From NCBI RefSeq assembly GCF_900113065.1, contig NZ_FOOA01000001.1, positions 434,001 to 498,000 of the forward strand: DNA of 64,000 nucleotides, in the 5' to 3' direction. Position 1 is the stretch's first letter, and each line of letters starts with the position of its first letter. Of the stretch, positions 8,972-22,253 are shown piece after piece. This DNA is from Aureimonas phyllosphaerae (GTDB lineage: Bacteria > Pseudomonadota > Alphaproteobacteria > Rhizobiales > Rhizobiaceae). Under the pieces are notes generated by a model that saw only the letters and a program-made list of their open reading frames with translations, did no database searches and was not told where the DNA came from. The position numbers and the translations under genes were made by a program.

Positions 8972-9091
8972 CCGTCGCCGCCCTGCCGATGGTGGCGGGC
9001 CGCAGGCCGCCCCATCCTTCACTTCACCGTGTCCGGCTCCAGGCCGGCGCTCCCTTCCATCTATGGCAGAAGGGCGGCGGGCGACAGGGCG

Positions 9092-10291
9092 TCAGCGCCA
9101 GCCGCCGCCGAAGGTGCGATAGAAGACGTGAAGGCCGATCTTGTCGACCTTCTGCATGGTCTTCGCCCAGCGGGGACGGACATAGGTCGCGTGATAGTGG
9201 GTCGCCGAGCCGACCTCGGGGAGCCACGTCTTTCCGCGCGTCACCTCGTCGGCGATCCGCTTGGCGGTGCCGAAGGCGCGCTTGTTCCAGATCACGTCCT
9301 TGATGCCATCGCAGGCGAACGAGAACTGGCAGCGATTCATCCAGTCCTGGTTCTGGTAGACGACACCGCAGATGGTCTTCGGGTAGGCCGGATTGCGCAC
9401 GCGGTTGAGGATGACCTGCGCCACCGCCGCCTGACCCTTCTCGGTTTCGCCGCGCGCCTCGAAGTAGATGCCGTTGGCGAGGCAGGTCTGCTCCTTCTCT
9501 GTAAAGGACGAGGCCGGGAGGATGGAAGCCGCCCAGGCATGATCCTTCGGCGAGATCGGCGGGATGAAGTCCTGGCCCTGCGGATGGAGCACGGCATCGA
9601 AGAGGCTGGACTGACCCGGTCTGGATTCGGGCGCATAGGCCGCGAGCGTCTGCAGCGCATCGACCTTGCCGGCGGGGATGGCGTCCGGCGCGGGCGCGTC
9701 GCGGCGGGCGGCGACCTGGACGGGATCGGGGGTCGACTTCACGCCCTCCTCCGCCCCGTTTCGTCGGAAGGCCGCGACGCGGGTCGGCCCGCCGAACGGC
9801 ATCGGGCCCGCGAGCGCGGTGCGCATCTCGTCATCGCCCATCGCAAGACCCGGACGCAGAAGACTGGTCGCGGCGACGATGGCGCCGGCCGCGAACTTCG
9901 GCTGTACGGCGGCGAGCGGCCGAGGTCCGACGCGCCCTCCCCGCTCGGCGGGAACGCGAGCCGAGCCGTCGCGCACGAAGACCGAGCCGTCGGCCGGCGG
10001 CTGGGCGAGATCGGCATCGCCGTCGTCGAAGCCCGGATTGCCGGCGAAGGCGGAGAGCGTGAGGAGCGGACCGGCCAGATCGTCCGGCGTGCCGGCCGCC
10101 GACAGGTCGGCGTTGGGCAGCGTGGTCGGCAGGGCGGGGAGAATCAGGAGCGCGACGCCGATCGACAGGAGCGTGCGGCGAAACGCGGCGCGGCGTGCGG
10201 CGGATCTGCGGTCCGCCCTGCGGGCGCCGTGCTTCGCTGTTCTCATGACCGGCTTCCGCATCGGTTCCATCGGAAGACGATCATCGCTCAT
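9092..10291 (-). CDS. SleB-type cell wall hydrolase
   Basis: A 399-residue envelope protein. A basic N-terminus leads into one membrane segment at about residues 41-58 (LLSIGVALLILPALPTTL). A long linker rich in Pro, Ala and Gly follows. The C-terminal 115 residues form a Hydrolase_2 (SleB/CwlJ) domain with CLANGIYFEARGE, whose Glu is likely catalytic, then VILNRVRNPAYPKTICGVVY. In spore formers this domain cleaves cortex; in alphaproteobacteria it probably remodels peptidoglycan. The start codon lies inside an 11 bp inverted repeat with TTAACC words. Confidence 0.85.
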   Translation of the reverse strand: MSDDRLPMEPMRKPVMRTAKHGARRADRRSAARRAAFRRTLLSIGVALLILPALPTTLPNADLSAAGTPDDLAGPLLTLSAFAGNPGFDDGDADLAQPPADGSVFVRDGSARVPAERGGRVGPRPLAAVQPKFAAGAIVAATSLLRPGLAMGDDEMRTALAGPMPFGGPTRVAAFRRNGAEEGVKSTPDPVQVAARRDAPAPDAIPAGKVDALQTLAAYAPESRPGQSSLFDAVLHPQGQDFIPPISPKDHAWAASILPASSFTEKEQTCLANGIYFEARGETEKGQAAVAQVILNRVRNPAYPKTICGVVYQNQDWMNRCQFSFACDGIKDVIWNKRAFGTAKRIADEVTRGKTWLPEVGSATHYHATYVRPRWAKTMQKVDKIGLHVFYRTFGGGWR

Positions 10292-10316
10292 TAACCTTAT
10301 CGGAGGGTTAATGAGC
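10286..10316 (-). repeat. Inverted repeat covering the hydrolase start codon
   Basis: GCTCATTAACC at 10286-10296 and GGTTAATGAGC at 10306-10316 form perfect 11 bp arms around 9 bases. The ATG and the likely AAGG ribosome site of the hydrolase are within it, so the mRNA could fold over its own start. The TTAACC words also resemble CtrA half sites, but their spacing is not the standard seven bases. Confidence 0.5.
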
Positions 10317-10345
10317 CGGCGGAGCGGCCGGCGCCGCCCCGCCCG

Positions 10346-11755
10346 TCAGAACTTCTTGGCCTTGTGGGCGTAGGGGTTGTCGGACTTTCGCATCGTCATG
10401 CGGATCGGGATGCCGGCGAGGCCGAACTGCTCGCGCAGGCCGTTGACGAGGTAGCGCGTGTAGGCGGTGCCGACGGCCTCGGGGCGCGAGGTGTGGAGGA
10501 TGAAGGTCGGCGGGCGCGTCTTGATCTGCGTCATGTACTTGATGTTGACGCGCCGGCCCGAGACCGCCGGGGGCGGATGGTGCGAGACCATGCGCTCCAG
10601 CCACTGGTTGAGCTTGGCGGTGGAGACGCGCCGGTTCCAGGTCTCGTGGGTCTCGGTGATCGCCTTCATCAGGCGGTCGAGCCCCTCGCCCGTCGCGCCC
10701 GCGACGGTGACGGCCTTGACGCCACGCACCTGCGGCAGGAGGCGCTCGGTCTTCTCGCGCAGGTCCGCCAGCACCGCCTGCCGGTCCTCGACGAGGTCCC
10801 ACTTGTTGAAGGCGAGAACCGGCGCTCGGCCCTCGCGGGCGATGAGATCGACCAGCGTGAGGTCCTGCTTCTCGAAGGGGATCGTCACGTCGAAGACGAT
10901 CACGACGACCTCGGCGAAGCGGATGGCGCGCAGCGCGTCGGCGACGGACAGCTTCTCCAGCTTCTCCTGCACGCGCGCCCGGCGGCGCATGCCGGCCGTG
11001 TCGAACATCTTCACGCGGCGGCCGCGCCACTCCCACTCGACCGAGATCGAATCGCGCGTGATGCCGGCCTCGGGGCCCGTCAAGAGGCGGTCCTCGCCGA
11101 GGAAACGGTTGACCAGCGTCGACTTGCCGGCGTTTGGGCGACCGACGATCGCGATGTTGAGCGGCTTCGTCGCGTCGTAGCGCTCGATCGGCTCGCCGTC
11201 CTCGTCGAACTCGATCTCGGCTTCCGGATCGGCATCGGCGGCGTCCGGATCTTCGAAGGCTTCGATGCCCAGCACCTCGACGATCGCGTCGCGCAGGTCG
11301 CCCATGCCCTCGCCGTGCTCGGCCGAGATGGCGCAGGGCTGGCCGAGGCCGAGCGAGAAGGCGTCGTAGAAGCCGGTGTCGGAGCCCCGCGCCTCGGACT
11401 TGTTGGCAACGAGGATGACCGGCTTGCCGCGGCGGCGCAGGAGATCGCCGAACGTCTCGTCCTGCGGCGTGACGCCGGCCTTGGCGTCGACCACGAAGAG
11501 CGACAGGTCGGCATCCTGGATCGCCAGTTCGGTCTGGGCGCGCATGCGCCCTTCCAGCGTGTCGGCGCCTGCCTCCTCGAGACCGGCCGTGTCGATCACG
11601 CGGAAGTCGAGGTCGAGGAGGCGCGCCTCGCCCTCGCGCCGGTCGCGCGTGACGCCAGGCCGGTCGTCCACCAGCGCGAGCTTGCGCCCGACCAGGCGGT
11701 TGAACAGGGTGGACTTGCCGACGTTCGGCCGACCGATGATGGCGATGGTGACCAT
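10346..11755 (-). CDS. der: Ribosome biogenesis GTPase Der
   Basis: An essential 50S assembly factor (EngA) of 469 residues with two GTPase domains in tandem. The first P-loop is GRPNVGKST (residues 8-16) with DTAGLEE as G3 and NKSE as G4. The second is GRPNAGKST (205-213) with [11 protein letters not shown] and NKWD. An acidic linker at about 165-195 joins them, and a KH-like domain with a basic tail ends the protein. The start at [10 protein letters not shown] was preferred to longer in-frame options because it puts the first P-loop at its usual position. It follows the YfgM-like gene by 20 bp. Confidence 0.95.
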   Translation of the reverse strand: MVTIAIIGRPNVGKSTLFNRLVGRKLALVDDRPGVTRDRREGEARLLDLDFRVIDTAGLEEAGADTLEGRMRAQTELAIQDADLSLFVVDAKAGVTPQDETFGDLLRRRGKPVILVANKSEARGSDTGFYDAFSLGLGQPCAISAEHGEGMGDLRDAIVEVLGIEAFEDPDAADADPEAEIEFDEDGEPIERYDATKPLNIAIVGRPNAGKSTLVNRFLGEDRLLTGPEAGITRDSISVEWEWRGRRVKMFDTAGMRRRARVQEKLEKLSVADALRAIRFAEVVVIVFDVTIPFEKQDLTLVDLIAREGRAPVLAFNKWDLVEDRQAVLADLREKTERLLPQVRGVKAVTVAGATGEGLDRLMKAITETHETWNRRVSTAKLNQWLERMVSHHPPPAVSGRRVNIKYMTQIKTRPPTFILHTSRPEAVGTAYTRYLVNGLREQFGLAGIPIRMTMRKSDNPYAHKAKKF

Positions 11756-11775
11756 GGTTGTCCTCGTGGCTCCCG

Positions 11776-12573
11776 TCAGGCCGGGGGCTGGGCAGGCGTC
11801 GTCGGCGCGGGCGTCTCGGCCGGCGCCGCGGGGGCCGGCGTCGCGGGAGCGGCGGGCGCGGTCGGAGCCGCTGCGGGTGTTTCGGTGACGGGCGCGGCCG
11901 GCGCGGCTGCGGGCGCGGCAGGCGTCGAGGCGGCGATCAGCTCCTGCATCAGGCCGGCGCGGCGGCGGATGCCGTTCGGGGCGCTGAGGTCTTCCTGCAG
12001 CTGGTCGAACATCGTGCGGGCGGTCTCGATGTCGCCGGCCTTCCAGGCGGCCAGGCCGAGCGCCTCGCGCGCGGGGAAGCGCAGCGGTTCGGCGTCGCCG
12101 GTCAGTCGTTCGACGCGGGCGCGAACGTCCGCCAGCGAGCCGTGGTCGACGAGGATGTAGGCGGCGCGCACGGCAGCCATGTCGCGCAGGCCCTGCGGGG
12201 CGCCGTTGGTGTTGGCCACCTCGTCGAACGCGGCGACGGCTGCCGCCGGATCGTCCGCCTCGCGCGCTTCGGCCAAGCGCATGCGGGCGAGCGCCGGATA
12301 GGCGTTGACGCCGTTCTGCGCGAGGCCGTCGAGAACGGCGTCCGCCTCCTGCGTCTTGCCCTCGGAATAAAGTGCGGTCGCCTGAAGCAGGCGGTCGCCG
12401 TCGGCGGCCGCGACGCCCGCTTGGTAGCGCTGCCAGAGGACATAGCCGGCAACGCCGAGCACGATCAGGACCGAGACGATCACGGCGGCCGTGCCGTAGC
12501 GGATCCACAACGCGCGGACACGCTCCTGACGAAGCTCCTCGTTCACCTCGCGAACGAATGTGTCATTGCTCAT
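11776..12573 (-). CDS. YfgM-like membrane-anchored TPR protein
   Basis: A 265-residue protein next to der, where many proteobacteria have YfgM, an ancillary SecYEG translocon and periplasmic chaperone partner. A short cytosolic start ([18 protein letters not shown]) precedes one membrane helix at about 25-46. The rest should be periplasmic and holds weak TPR-like helical repeats. The last 50 residues are almost only Ala, Pro and Thr, a likely disordered tail. The function is inferred from position and fold. Confidence 0.8.
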   Translation of the reverse strand: MSNDTFVREVNEELRQERVRALWIRYGTAAVIVSVLIVLGVAGYVLWQRYQAGVAAADGDRLLQATALYSEGKTQEADAVLDGLAQNGVNAYPALARMRLAEAREADDPAAAVAAFDEVANTNGAPQGLRDMAAVRAAYILVDHGSLADVRARVERLTGDAEPLRFPAREALGLAAWKAGDIETARTMFDQLQEDLSAPNGIRRRAGLMQELIAASTPAAPAAAPAAPVTETPAAAPTAPAAPATPAPAAPAETPAPTTPAQPPA

Positions 12574-12764
12574 GGACGCTCAACCTTGGCGCTGGATCGG
12601 GTGGCCGGCATGGCCGGGCCGGATAGGCCTGCGCTTTTGAACGATTTTTCCCCGCGAAGGAAGCCATGGGCATGGCGCGGGCCGTTTTCCGCCATTCGCC
12701 GCGCTCAGGCGCGGCATACGACAAGGCGTCAGGTTGGCGGTGTCAGGTCGCGCTGCATACGCAA

Positions 12765-12795
12765 AAGAGCGCGGGGCTCGAGGCTCCGCGCTCTT
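12765..12795 (-). terminator. Rho-independent terminator of the chemoreceptor gene
   Basis: On the minus strand AAGAGCGCGG pairs with CCGCGCTCTT over 10 bp around an 11-base loop and runs into TTTTGC. It lies 36 bp after the mcp stop. Confidence 0.8.
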
Positions 12796-12831
12796 GTATC
12801 GGTCCGGCGTTGGCGGCAGGGCCGCCGGTAA

Positions 12832-17261
<4,430 letters not shown>

Positions 17262-17313
17262 GGACGGGTCCCTTGACTGCGGCTTCGAACGGGGTGCGGC
17301 GGGCGGTTGAAAC

Positions 17314-17676
17314 TTAAGGGGCGACGCGATTGATGGCGTCGACGAGCTTCTTCGGATCGAACGGCTTGACGATCCAGCCGGTGGCGCCGGCGGCCTTGGC
17401 GCGGGCCTTCTTCTGGGCGTCGTTCTCGGTGGTCAGCACGAGCACCGGGATCGCCCGCTTGTCGGCGTTGGCGCGCAGCTGCTCGATGAAGGTGAGGCCG
17501 TCCATGCGGGGCATGTTGACGTCGGTCACGATCACATCGGGATCGCAGCCGGCCAGAACCTCCAGGCCGTGGACGCCATCTTCTGCCTGCACCACGTCGA
17601 AGCCGGCGCCCGCGAGCGCCGCCCGCAGCATGTCGCGCATCGTCCTCGAGTCGTCTACGGTCAAGATCGTCTTCAC
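17314..17676 (-). CDS. cheY1: Response regulator CheY (CheY1 position)
   Basis: A single receiver domain of 120 residues. The acidic pocket is D8 and D9, the phospho-acceptor is D52 in VIVTDVNMPRMDG, and the conserved Lys is K104 in IVKPF. In Sinorhizobium meliloti the cheY next to cheA is CheY1, a phosphate sink, while CheY2 acts on the motor. This gene has the CheY1 position, and it follows the cheT-like gene by 116 bp. The role is inferred from position, as sequence alone does not separate the two. Confidence 0.93.
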   Translation of the reverse strand: MKTILTVDDSRTMRDMLRAALAGAGFDVVQAEDGVHGLEVLAGCDPDVIVTDVNMPRMDGLTFIEQLRANADKRAIPVLVLTTENDAQKKARAKAAGATGWIVKPFDPKKLVDAINRVAP

Positions 17677-17792
17677 GACCGGTTCCTTTCTGAAATCGGT
17701 ATCCTGGGTTTACTGTAGTCTGCAGAAATTTCTTCTTCGTGAACAAGTCCGACGTTGACACGGTGGATTTGGGACTTCGTTTCTGCCGGGGG

Positions 17793-18125
17793 CTAGAAGA
17801 GGTCGAGATCGCCCGACTGCGCCTCGGCTTCCGTCAGGCCGCAGAGGCGCGTGGCGAGCGCCGAGAGGCGGATCGCCGACAGCTGACCCTGAAGCTCGCA
17901 GTCCGGGCCGCCTGCGAAGGCAGGCGCGCTGTTGCGCACGAAGCCCTCGAGTTCGGCGATCGTCTGGCTGAGGAGATCGTGGCTCTGCGCCAGGATCATC
18001 GCGTCGGGACCGAAGGCGTTTGGCGCGATCAGCCCTTCGAGGCGCGTCGCGGCGGCGGTGAGCCGGGCCAGTTCGTCCGCGAGGCGGTCCAGAAGGAGGT
18101 GGGCGGACATCGCACTTCCGGTCAT
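17793..18125 (-). CDS. cheT: CheT-like protein with CheZ-type DxxxQ motif
   Basis: A 110-residue mainly helical protein just after cheD. It has no Pfam-like signature that I recognise, but one helix carries D50-L-L-S-Q54, the DxxxQ motif of CheZ and CheX phosphatases. In S. meliloti the gene at this place, cheT, encodes a small protein with such a motif that speeds loss of phosphate from CheY1. The C-terminus QSGDLDLF resembles the acidic aromatic tail by which CheZ binds CheY. The start at MTGSAMS has GAGGA upstream; MSAHLLL at 18110 is also possible. Confidence 0.72.
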   Translation of the reverse strand: MTGSAMSAHLLLDRLADELARLTAAATRLEGLIAPNAFGPDAMILAQSHDLLSQTIAELEGFVRNSAPAFAGGPDCELQGQLSAIRLSALATRLCGLTEAEAQSGDLDLF

Positions 18126-18138
18126 GCCGGCCAGGTCC

Positions 18139-18711
18139 TCAGAAGAGTTCGAGATCGCCGCCGGAGGCGGGCGCCGCGACGGGCGGGGGCGCCATGATCT
18201 TCGGCATGGCCTTGTCGCTCGGCTCCATCAGGATCTGCCTCGCACGGCCGCTGACCGGCCAGAACTCGATGCGCCGCCCCTGCGTGCCGCCGAGGCTGCC
18301 GCCGACATAGGAGATGCCCTCGAGCTCCAGGAAGCGCTTGGCGAAGCTCGCGTTCTTGGCGCCGATATCGGAAAGGCCGACCATCGTGCGCGCGCCGCCG
18401 AAGAGCTTGGCCTCGAGCGCATGCTTGCGCGCGCCCTTCTTGAGGAGACCGTTGACGAGAAGCTCCATCAGGTAGAGCCCGTAGGACTGCATGCTCGTCG
18501 ACGACGACCCCATGCCGTCGCCCGGGAGGAGGAAGTGGTTCATGCCCCCGACCCCGGCGCCGGGGTCGCGGATGCAGGCGGCGATGCACGAGCCCAGAAG
18601 CGTGGTGAACACGACGTTGGGCCGGTCGTCGACCTGGGCCTCCCCCTGGATCAGGTTGATACGCAGGCGGTCCGACGGTGCGGACGCGGGGGAGAGCGAC
18701 GTCAAGCTCAT
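18139..18711 (-). CDS. cheD: Chemoreceptor glutamine deamidase CheD
   Basis: CheD deamidates selected Gln residues on chemoreceptors and tunes adaptation. The catalytic Cys is C42 in [11 protein letters not shown] and the His is H59 in GGMNHFLLP. The 190-residue protein has a linker of Pro and Ala, then the C-terminal ending SGGDLELF, almost the same as the end of the neighbouring CheT-like protein. It overlaps cheY2 by four bases and cheT follows after 13 bp. Confidence 0.93.
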   Translation of the reverse strand: MSLTSLSPASAPSDRLRINLIQGEAQVDDRPNVVFTTLLGSCIAACIRDPGAGVGGMNHFLLPGDGMGSSSTSMQSYGLYLMELLVNGLLKKGARKHALEAKLFGGARTMVGLSDIGAKNASFAKRFLELEGISYVGGSLGGTQGRRIEFWPVSGRARQILMEPSDKAMPKIMAPPPVAAPASGGDLELF

Positions 18712-19097
18712 TGCAGGGGACCGAGCACCGCTTCGAGGGTCTTGCGCAGCACGGGGACCGTGATGGGCTTGGCGAGGATGTTGTTGGCGCCGGCCGCGGC
18801 CGCCTGCTGCACCAGCGCGCGGTCGCCCTTGCCGGTGAGGATGAAGAACGGCGTCTTCTTCGTCGGCCCGTAGGAGCGCAGCGCCTTGAGGAGCTGGATA
18901 CCGTCGAGCTTGGGCATGTTGAAGTCGGAGATGACGATATGGCAGGGCGTCGCCATCATCTGCTTCAGCGCCTGCTCGCCGTCCACGGCGTAGACGACCT
19001 GCGTGATGCCGAGTTGCGTCAACGCCTCGTAGATCAGGAGGCGGCTGGTCCGATGGTCGTCAACGATCATCACTTTGAGATGCTGTACGAAACTCAT
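18708..19097 (-). CDS. cheY2: Response regulator CheY (CheY2 position)
   Basis: A 129-residue receiver domain. D13 and D14 form the acidic pocket, D58 in [13 protein letters not shown] is the phospho-acceptor, and the Lys lies in ILAKPITV. The place between cheB and cheD is that of CheY2, the motor-binding regulator, in S. meliloti. It overlaps cheD by ATGA, so the two are translationally coupled. It differs strongly in sequence from the other CheY of the cluster, which supports distinct roles. Confidence 0.93.
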   Translation of the reverse strand: MSFVQHLKVMIVDDHRTSRLLIYEALTQLGITQVVYAVDGEQALKQMMATPCHIVISDFNMPKLDGIQLLKALRSYGPTKKTPFFILTGKGDRALVQQAAAAGANNILAKPITVPVLRKTLEAVLGPLQ

Positions 19098-19183
19098 GGC
19101 ACGCCGTTCCCTGTTCGAAAATTCCGAGATTGATCATCTCGTAGAAAACTGAAGGATTCATTCAAAGCGAAGCCTAGCTTGCT

Positions 19184-20194
19184 TCAGTGGAAGATCGCCT
19201 TGGCCATGCCGCCGATCGGCACGCGCTTCTCGGCGGCCCCGATCTCCCAGGCGACGCGCGGCATGCCGTAGACGAGCGAGGTCGCCTCGTCCTGGGCGAG
19301 CGTGCGGAAGCCCCTCCGGCGCATGGCGAGAAGCCCGTCCGCCCCGTCGCGGCCCATGCCGGTCAGGATCGCACCCGTCACCCGGCCCTCGCAGACCTTG
19401 GCGATCGAATGGAACAGGACGTCGACGGACGGCCGGTGCCCCTGCACCGGGTCCTCGTCGCTCAGCGCCGTGATCAGCTTCGCGCCGCTGCGCCGGACGC
19501 TGAGATGGCGACCGCCGGGCGCGAGATAGACATGACCCGGCAGGATCGGCTCGCCCGAGCGCGCTTCCACCACATGAGCCGGCGAGGCGCGGTCGAGACG
19601 GGCCGCGAAAGACGCCGTGAAGGTCGCCGGCAGGTGCTGGACGATGAGGACCGGCGGCGTGTCTGCGGGAAACTGCGCGAGCAGCGCGATCAGCACCTCG
19701 ACGCCGCCCGTCGACGAGCCGATGCCGATGAGGTCGGGCCAGTCGTGATGGGCGGTCTGGGGCGCCGAAATCTGACGGTCGCGGCTCCCCGCGATCTGCG
19801 TCTTGGCGCGCTTGGCCTCGTGCACCAGCGCCGGAAGCTGCGCCAGCGTATCGCGCCCGCCCATGCCGTTCGGCTTGGCGACGCATTCGAAGGCGCCGAG
19901 GCGCAGCGCCTCGATCGTCGCCGCCTGCCCCGGCTGCGTCAGGGTCGAGACCATGATCACCGGGGTCGGCCGCAGCCGCATGATCTTGTCGAGGAACTCG
20001 AGCCCGTTCATGCCCGGCATCTCGATGTCGAGCGTGACGACGTCGGGGTCGAGCGCCTTGATCGCCTGGCGCGCCTGCATCGGATCGGCCGCCTCGCCGA
20101 CGATCTCGATTTGCGGGTCCGCGGCCAGCGAATGCCGGATCAGGGCGCGCATGGTGGCGGAATCGTCGACGACGAGAACTCGCGTGGTGGACAT
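19184..20194 (-). CDS. cheB: Chemotaxis methylesterase CheB
   Basis: A 336-residue receptor methylesterase and glutamine deamidase controlled by phosphorylation. The receiver domain has D10, D11 and phospho-acceptor D56. A linker at about 125-150 leads to the esterase domain with catalytic S161 (GIGSSTGG), H187 (VQHLP) and D283 (GMGRDGADG). It removes methyl groups added by CheR, encoded just upstream. The gap to cheY2 is 86 bp, the longest within the upper cluster. Confidence 0.96.
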   Translation of the reverse strand: MSTTRVLVVDDSATMRALIRHSLAADPQIEIVGEAADPMQARQAIKALDPDVVTLDIEMPGMNGLEFLDKIMRLRPTPVIMVSTLTQPGQAATIEALRLGAFECVAKPNGMGGRDTLAQLPALVHEAKRAKTQIAGSRDRQISAPQTAHHDWPDLIGIGSSTGGVEVLIALLAQFPADTPPVLIVQHLPATFTASFAARLDRASPAHVVEARSGEPILPGHVYLAPGGRHLSVRRSGAKLITALSDEDPVQGHRPSVDVLFHSIAKVCEGRVTGAILTGMGRDGADGLLAMRRRGFRTLAQDEATSLVYGMPRVAWEIGAAEKRVPIGGMAKAIFH

Positions 20195-20243
20195 GGAACT
20201 GTGCTCGCGGCCTGAAAGCGTGAGCGGACCGACGAAACGCGTG

Positions 20244-21113
20244 TCAGGTCCGGCGATACGTGGTCGTTCCCACGAGGGAGAGCTGGTCGGACGCCGATCC
20301 CGTGAGGCGCTCGGAATGGCCGATGTAGAGGACGCCGGCGGGCTCGAGGTACTTCATGAACCGGCTCCAGATCTTCTGGCGCGTCGGCTCGTCGAAGTAG
20401 ATCGTCACGTTACGGCAGAAGATCGCCTGGAAGCCGTTCTTCATCGGCCATTCGCCGATGAGGTTGAGCTCCCGGAAGGAGACCAGCGTGCGCATCTCCT
20501 CGCTGACCGAGTGACCGTTGCCGCTGCGCTGGAACCAGCGGCGGCGCAGCTCCATCGGCACCGGCTGGACGGCGGCGTCGTCGTAGATGCCGGCGCGACC
20601 GAAGGCGACGACGTTCGGATCGATGTCGGAGGCGAGGATGCGGATGTCGTAGTTCGCCGCGTCCGGCATCATCCCGAGGATGGTGAGCGCGATCGAATAG
20701 GGCTCATGCCCGTTGGAACAGCCGGCCGACCAGATGCGAACCCGCCCGCCCCGCTTCGCCGCCTCGAGCAGCGGTGGCAGGAGGTCGGTCCGCAGATGGT
20801 CGAAATGGTGCATCTCGCGGAAGAAATGCGTGACGTTGGTGGTGAGCGCCGCCAGCATCGTCATGCGCTCGCCGACGCCCTCCGAGCCCGAGACGTGCTC
20901 GCAGTACTGGCGGAAGCTCTGCATGCCGAGCGCGCGCAGGCGCTTGGCGAGGCGCGAATAGACCAGCGCCATCTTGCTGTCGGGAAGCGCGATGCCGGAA
21001 TCCTCGTAGAGGATCTTGGCGATGCGCAGGAAGTCCTTCTGCGTCAGCTCGAACTCGCCGGTCGGCTGGACCGTCCCGGACTGCGCGGCGGTGCCCGGCA
21101 GGATACGCGACAT
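20244..21113 (-). CDS. cheR: Chemotaxis methyltransferase CheR
   Basis: A 289-residue enzyme that methylates receptor glutamates using S-adenosylmethionine. The helical N-terminal domain includes TTNVTHFFRE. The SAM site has IWSAGCSNGHEPYS, and ILASDIDPNVV binds the ribose. FCRNVTIYFD follows near the C-terminal part, where the beta subdomain of CheR binds the receptor pentapeptide. The window's receptor ends in WEEF, which fits such docking. It lies 30 bp after cheW. Confidence 0.95.
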   Translation of the reverse strand: MSRILPGTAAQSGTVQPTGEFELTQKDFLRIAKILYEDSGIALPDSKMALVYSRLAKRLRALGMQSFRQYCEHVSGSEGVGERMTMLAALTTNVTHFFREMHHFDHLRTDLLPPLLEAAKRGGRVRIWSAGCSNGHEPYSIALTILGMMPDAANYDIRILASDIDPNVVAFGRAGIYDDAAVQPVPMELRRRWFQRSGNGHSVSEEMRTLVSFRELNLIGEWPMKNGFQAIFCRNVTIYFDEPTRQKIWSRFMKYLEPAGVLYIGHSERLTGSASDQLSLVGTTTYRRT

Positions 21114-21144
21114 GGATGGCCTCCCGAGCCCTGTTCCGCGCGCC

Positions 21145-21609
21145 TCAGGCCGCGAGGTTCTCTGCCGACGGCGGCAGGACGCTCTCCGGGCTGATGAGCG
21201 AGATCATGCGGCCTTCCAGCGCGATGACGCCGCGCACGAAGCTGCGGGCGATCTCGGACGCGAGGTCCGGCGTCGGCTGCAGGTTCTCGTCCACCACGGT
21301 CAGGATGTCCGACACCGCATCGACGAGGAGGCCGACGAGCTGGTTGCCGACCATGACGACGATGATGACCGAGCGGGCCGTCGGCTCCGTCGGACCGAAG
21401 CCGAGGCGCAGCGACAGATCAACGATCGGCAGCACCGCGCCGCGCAGGTTGATGACGCCGGTCACGAAGCCCGGCGTGTGCGGCAGCGGCGTCGCCGCCG
21501 CAAAGCCGCGGATCTCGCGCACCGACGTGATGTCGACGCAGAACTCCTGGTCGGCGACGCGAAAGGCGATCAGTTCGCGTGCGCGCTCCGCCTCGTGCGA
21601 CTTGCTCAT
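21145..21609 (-). CDS. cheW: Chemotaxis adaptor CheW
   Basis: A 154-residue adaptor that couples CheA to receptors. The CheW fold is shown by [38 protein letters not shown] and [12 protein letters not shown]. The start at [10 protein letters not shown] was chosen over a longer open frame because AGGGAA lies ten bases upstream and CheW proteins start close to this point. It follows the STAS gene by 67 bp. Confidence 0.95.
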   Translation of the reverse strand: MSKSHEAERARELIAFRVADQEFCVDITSVREIRGFAAATPLPHTPGFVTGVINLRGAVLPIVDLSLRLGFGPTEPTARSVIIVVMVGNQLVGLLVDAVSDILTVVDENLQPTPDLASEIARSFVRGVIALEGRMISLISPESVLPPSAENLAA

Positions 21610-21676
21610 GTTGGTCTGTTCCCTGGCTCGAAGATGCGTTGCGTCCGCTGGGCCGGCCGGTCGGAAGGCAGTGGCG

Positions 21677-22036
21677 TCAGGCCTCGATGTCGCCGAAGTC
21701 CGGGGCGATGCCGCCGACCTCGTGGAGCCCGATGCCGAGAAGTTCGAGACCGCGGCTGAGAGCGTCCGAAGGGTTGACCAGGCTGAATTCCTGGCCATCG
21801 GATTCCCAGCTGCGCGCGGCCGAGAGCAGGATGGCGGCGCACTGCGCACCGATGCGCTCGACCTGCGAGCCGTCGACGATGATCGTATCGCCGCGCAGGC
21901 GCAGAAGTTCGGCGTGGAGCGGCTTGGCCGCCAGCAGGTCGAGAACCGGCGCCAGCGTCACCTCGCCATGCGCCGCGGCCGACGGCATCGCGAACGCGTC
22001 GGCGTCGATCTCGGTAGCAAGTTCTTGCGGCATCAT
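21677..22036 (-). CDS. STAS-domain protein at the head of the che cluster
   Basis: A 119-residue protein with a single STAS fold: [20 protein letters not shown], then [22 protein letters not shown]. The position after the beta strand where anti-anti-sigma factors carry Ser is S97 region-like but cannot be fixed by eye. Rhizobial che operons begin with such a gene (orf2, sometimes called cheS), whose exact role is unclear. It is the first gene of the cluster on the minus strand, so the che promoter should lie at about 22040-22180. Confidence 0.82.
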   Translation of the reverse strand: MMPQELATEIDADAFAMPSAAAHGEVTLAPVLDLLAAKPLHAELLRLRGDTIIVDGSQVERIGAQCAAILLSAARSWESDGQEFSLVNPSDALSRGLELLGIGLHEVGGIAPDFGDIEA

Positions 22037-22183
22037 GGCTCTCTCACGTCCCCTGCACAGTCTGCATGCCGATCGAGGCGTTCAGGGTCGCGGGACCCGA
22101 CATCCTCCCGTTCCTCAAAGTTGTATCCTGCAAAGATTGACGAACATTTGAGCCCTGCGGGTCGCCAAGTGTTTCGTGCGGCC

Positions 22184-22219
22184 AAGAGAAAGGGGCCGCC
22201 GCCCTTCGGCAACGACCCC
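22184..22219 (-). terminator. Rho-independent terminator of guaA
   Basis: On the minus strand GGGGTCGTTGCC pairs with GGCGGCGGCCCC over 12 bp, counting G-T pairs, around GAAG. It runs straight into TTTCTCTT. It lies 35 bp after the guaA stop and insulates the che promoter. Confidence 0.85.
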
Positions 22220-22253
22220 TCGTCTCATGCTCGGCATGTCCCGCGCGGCGGGA

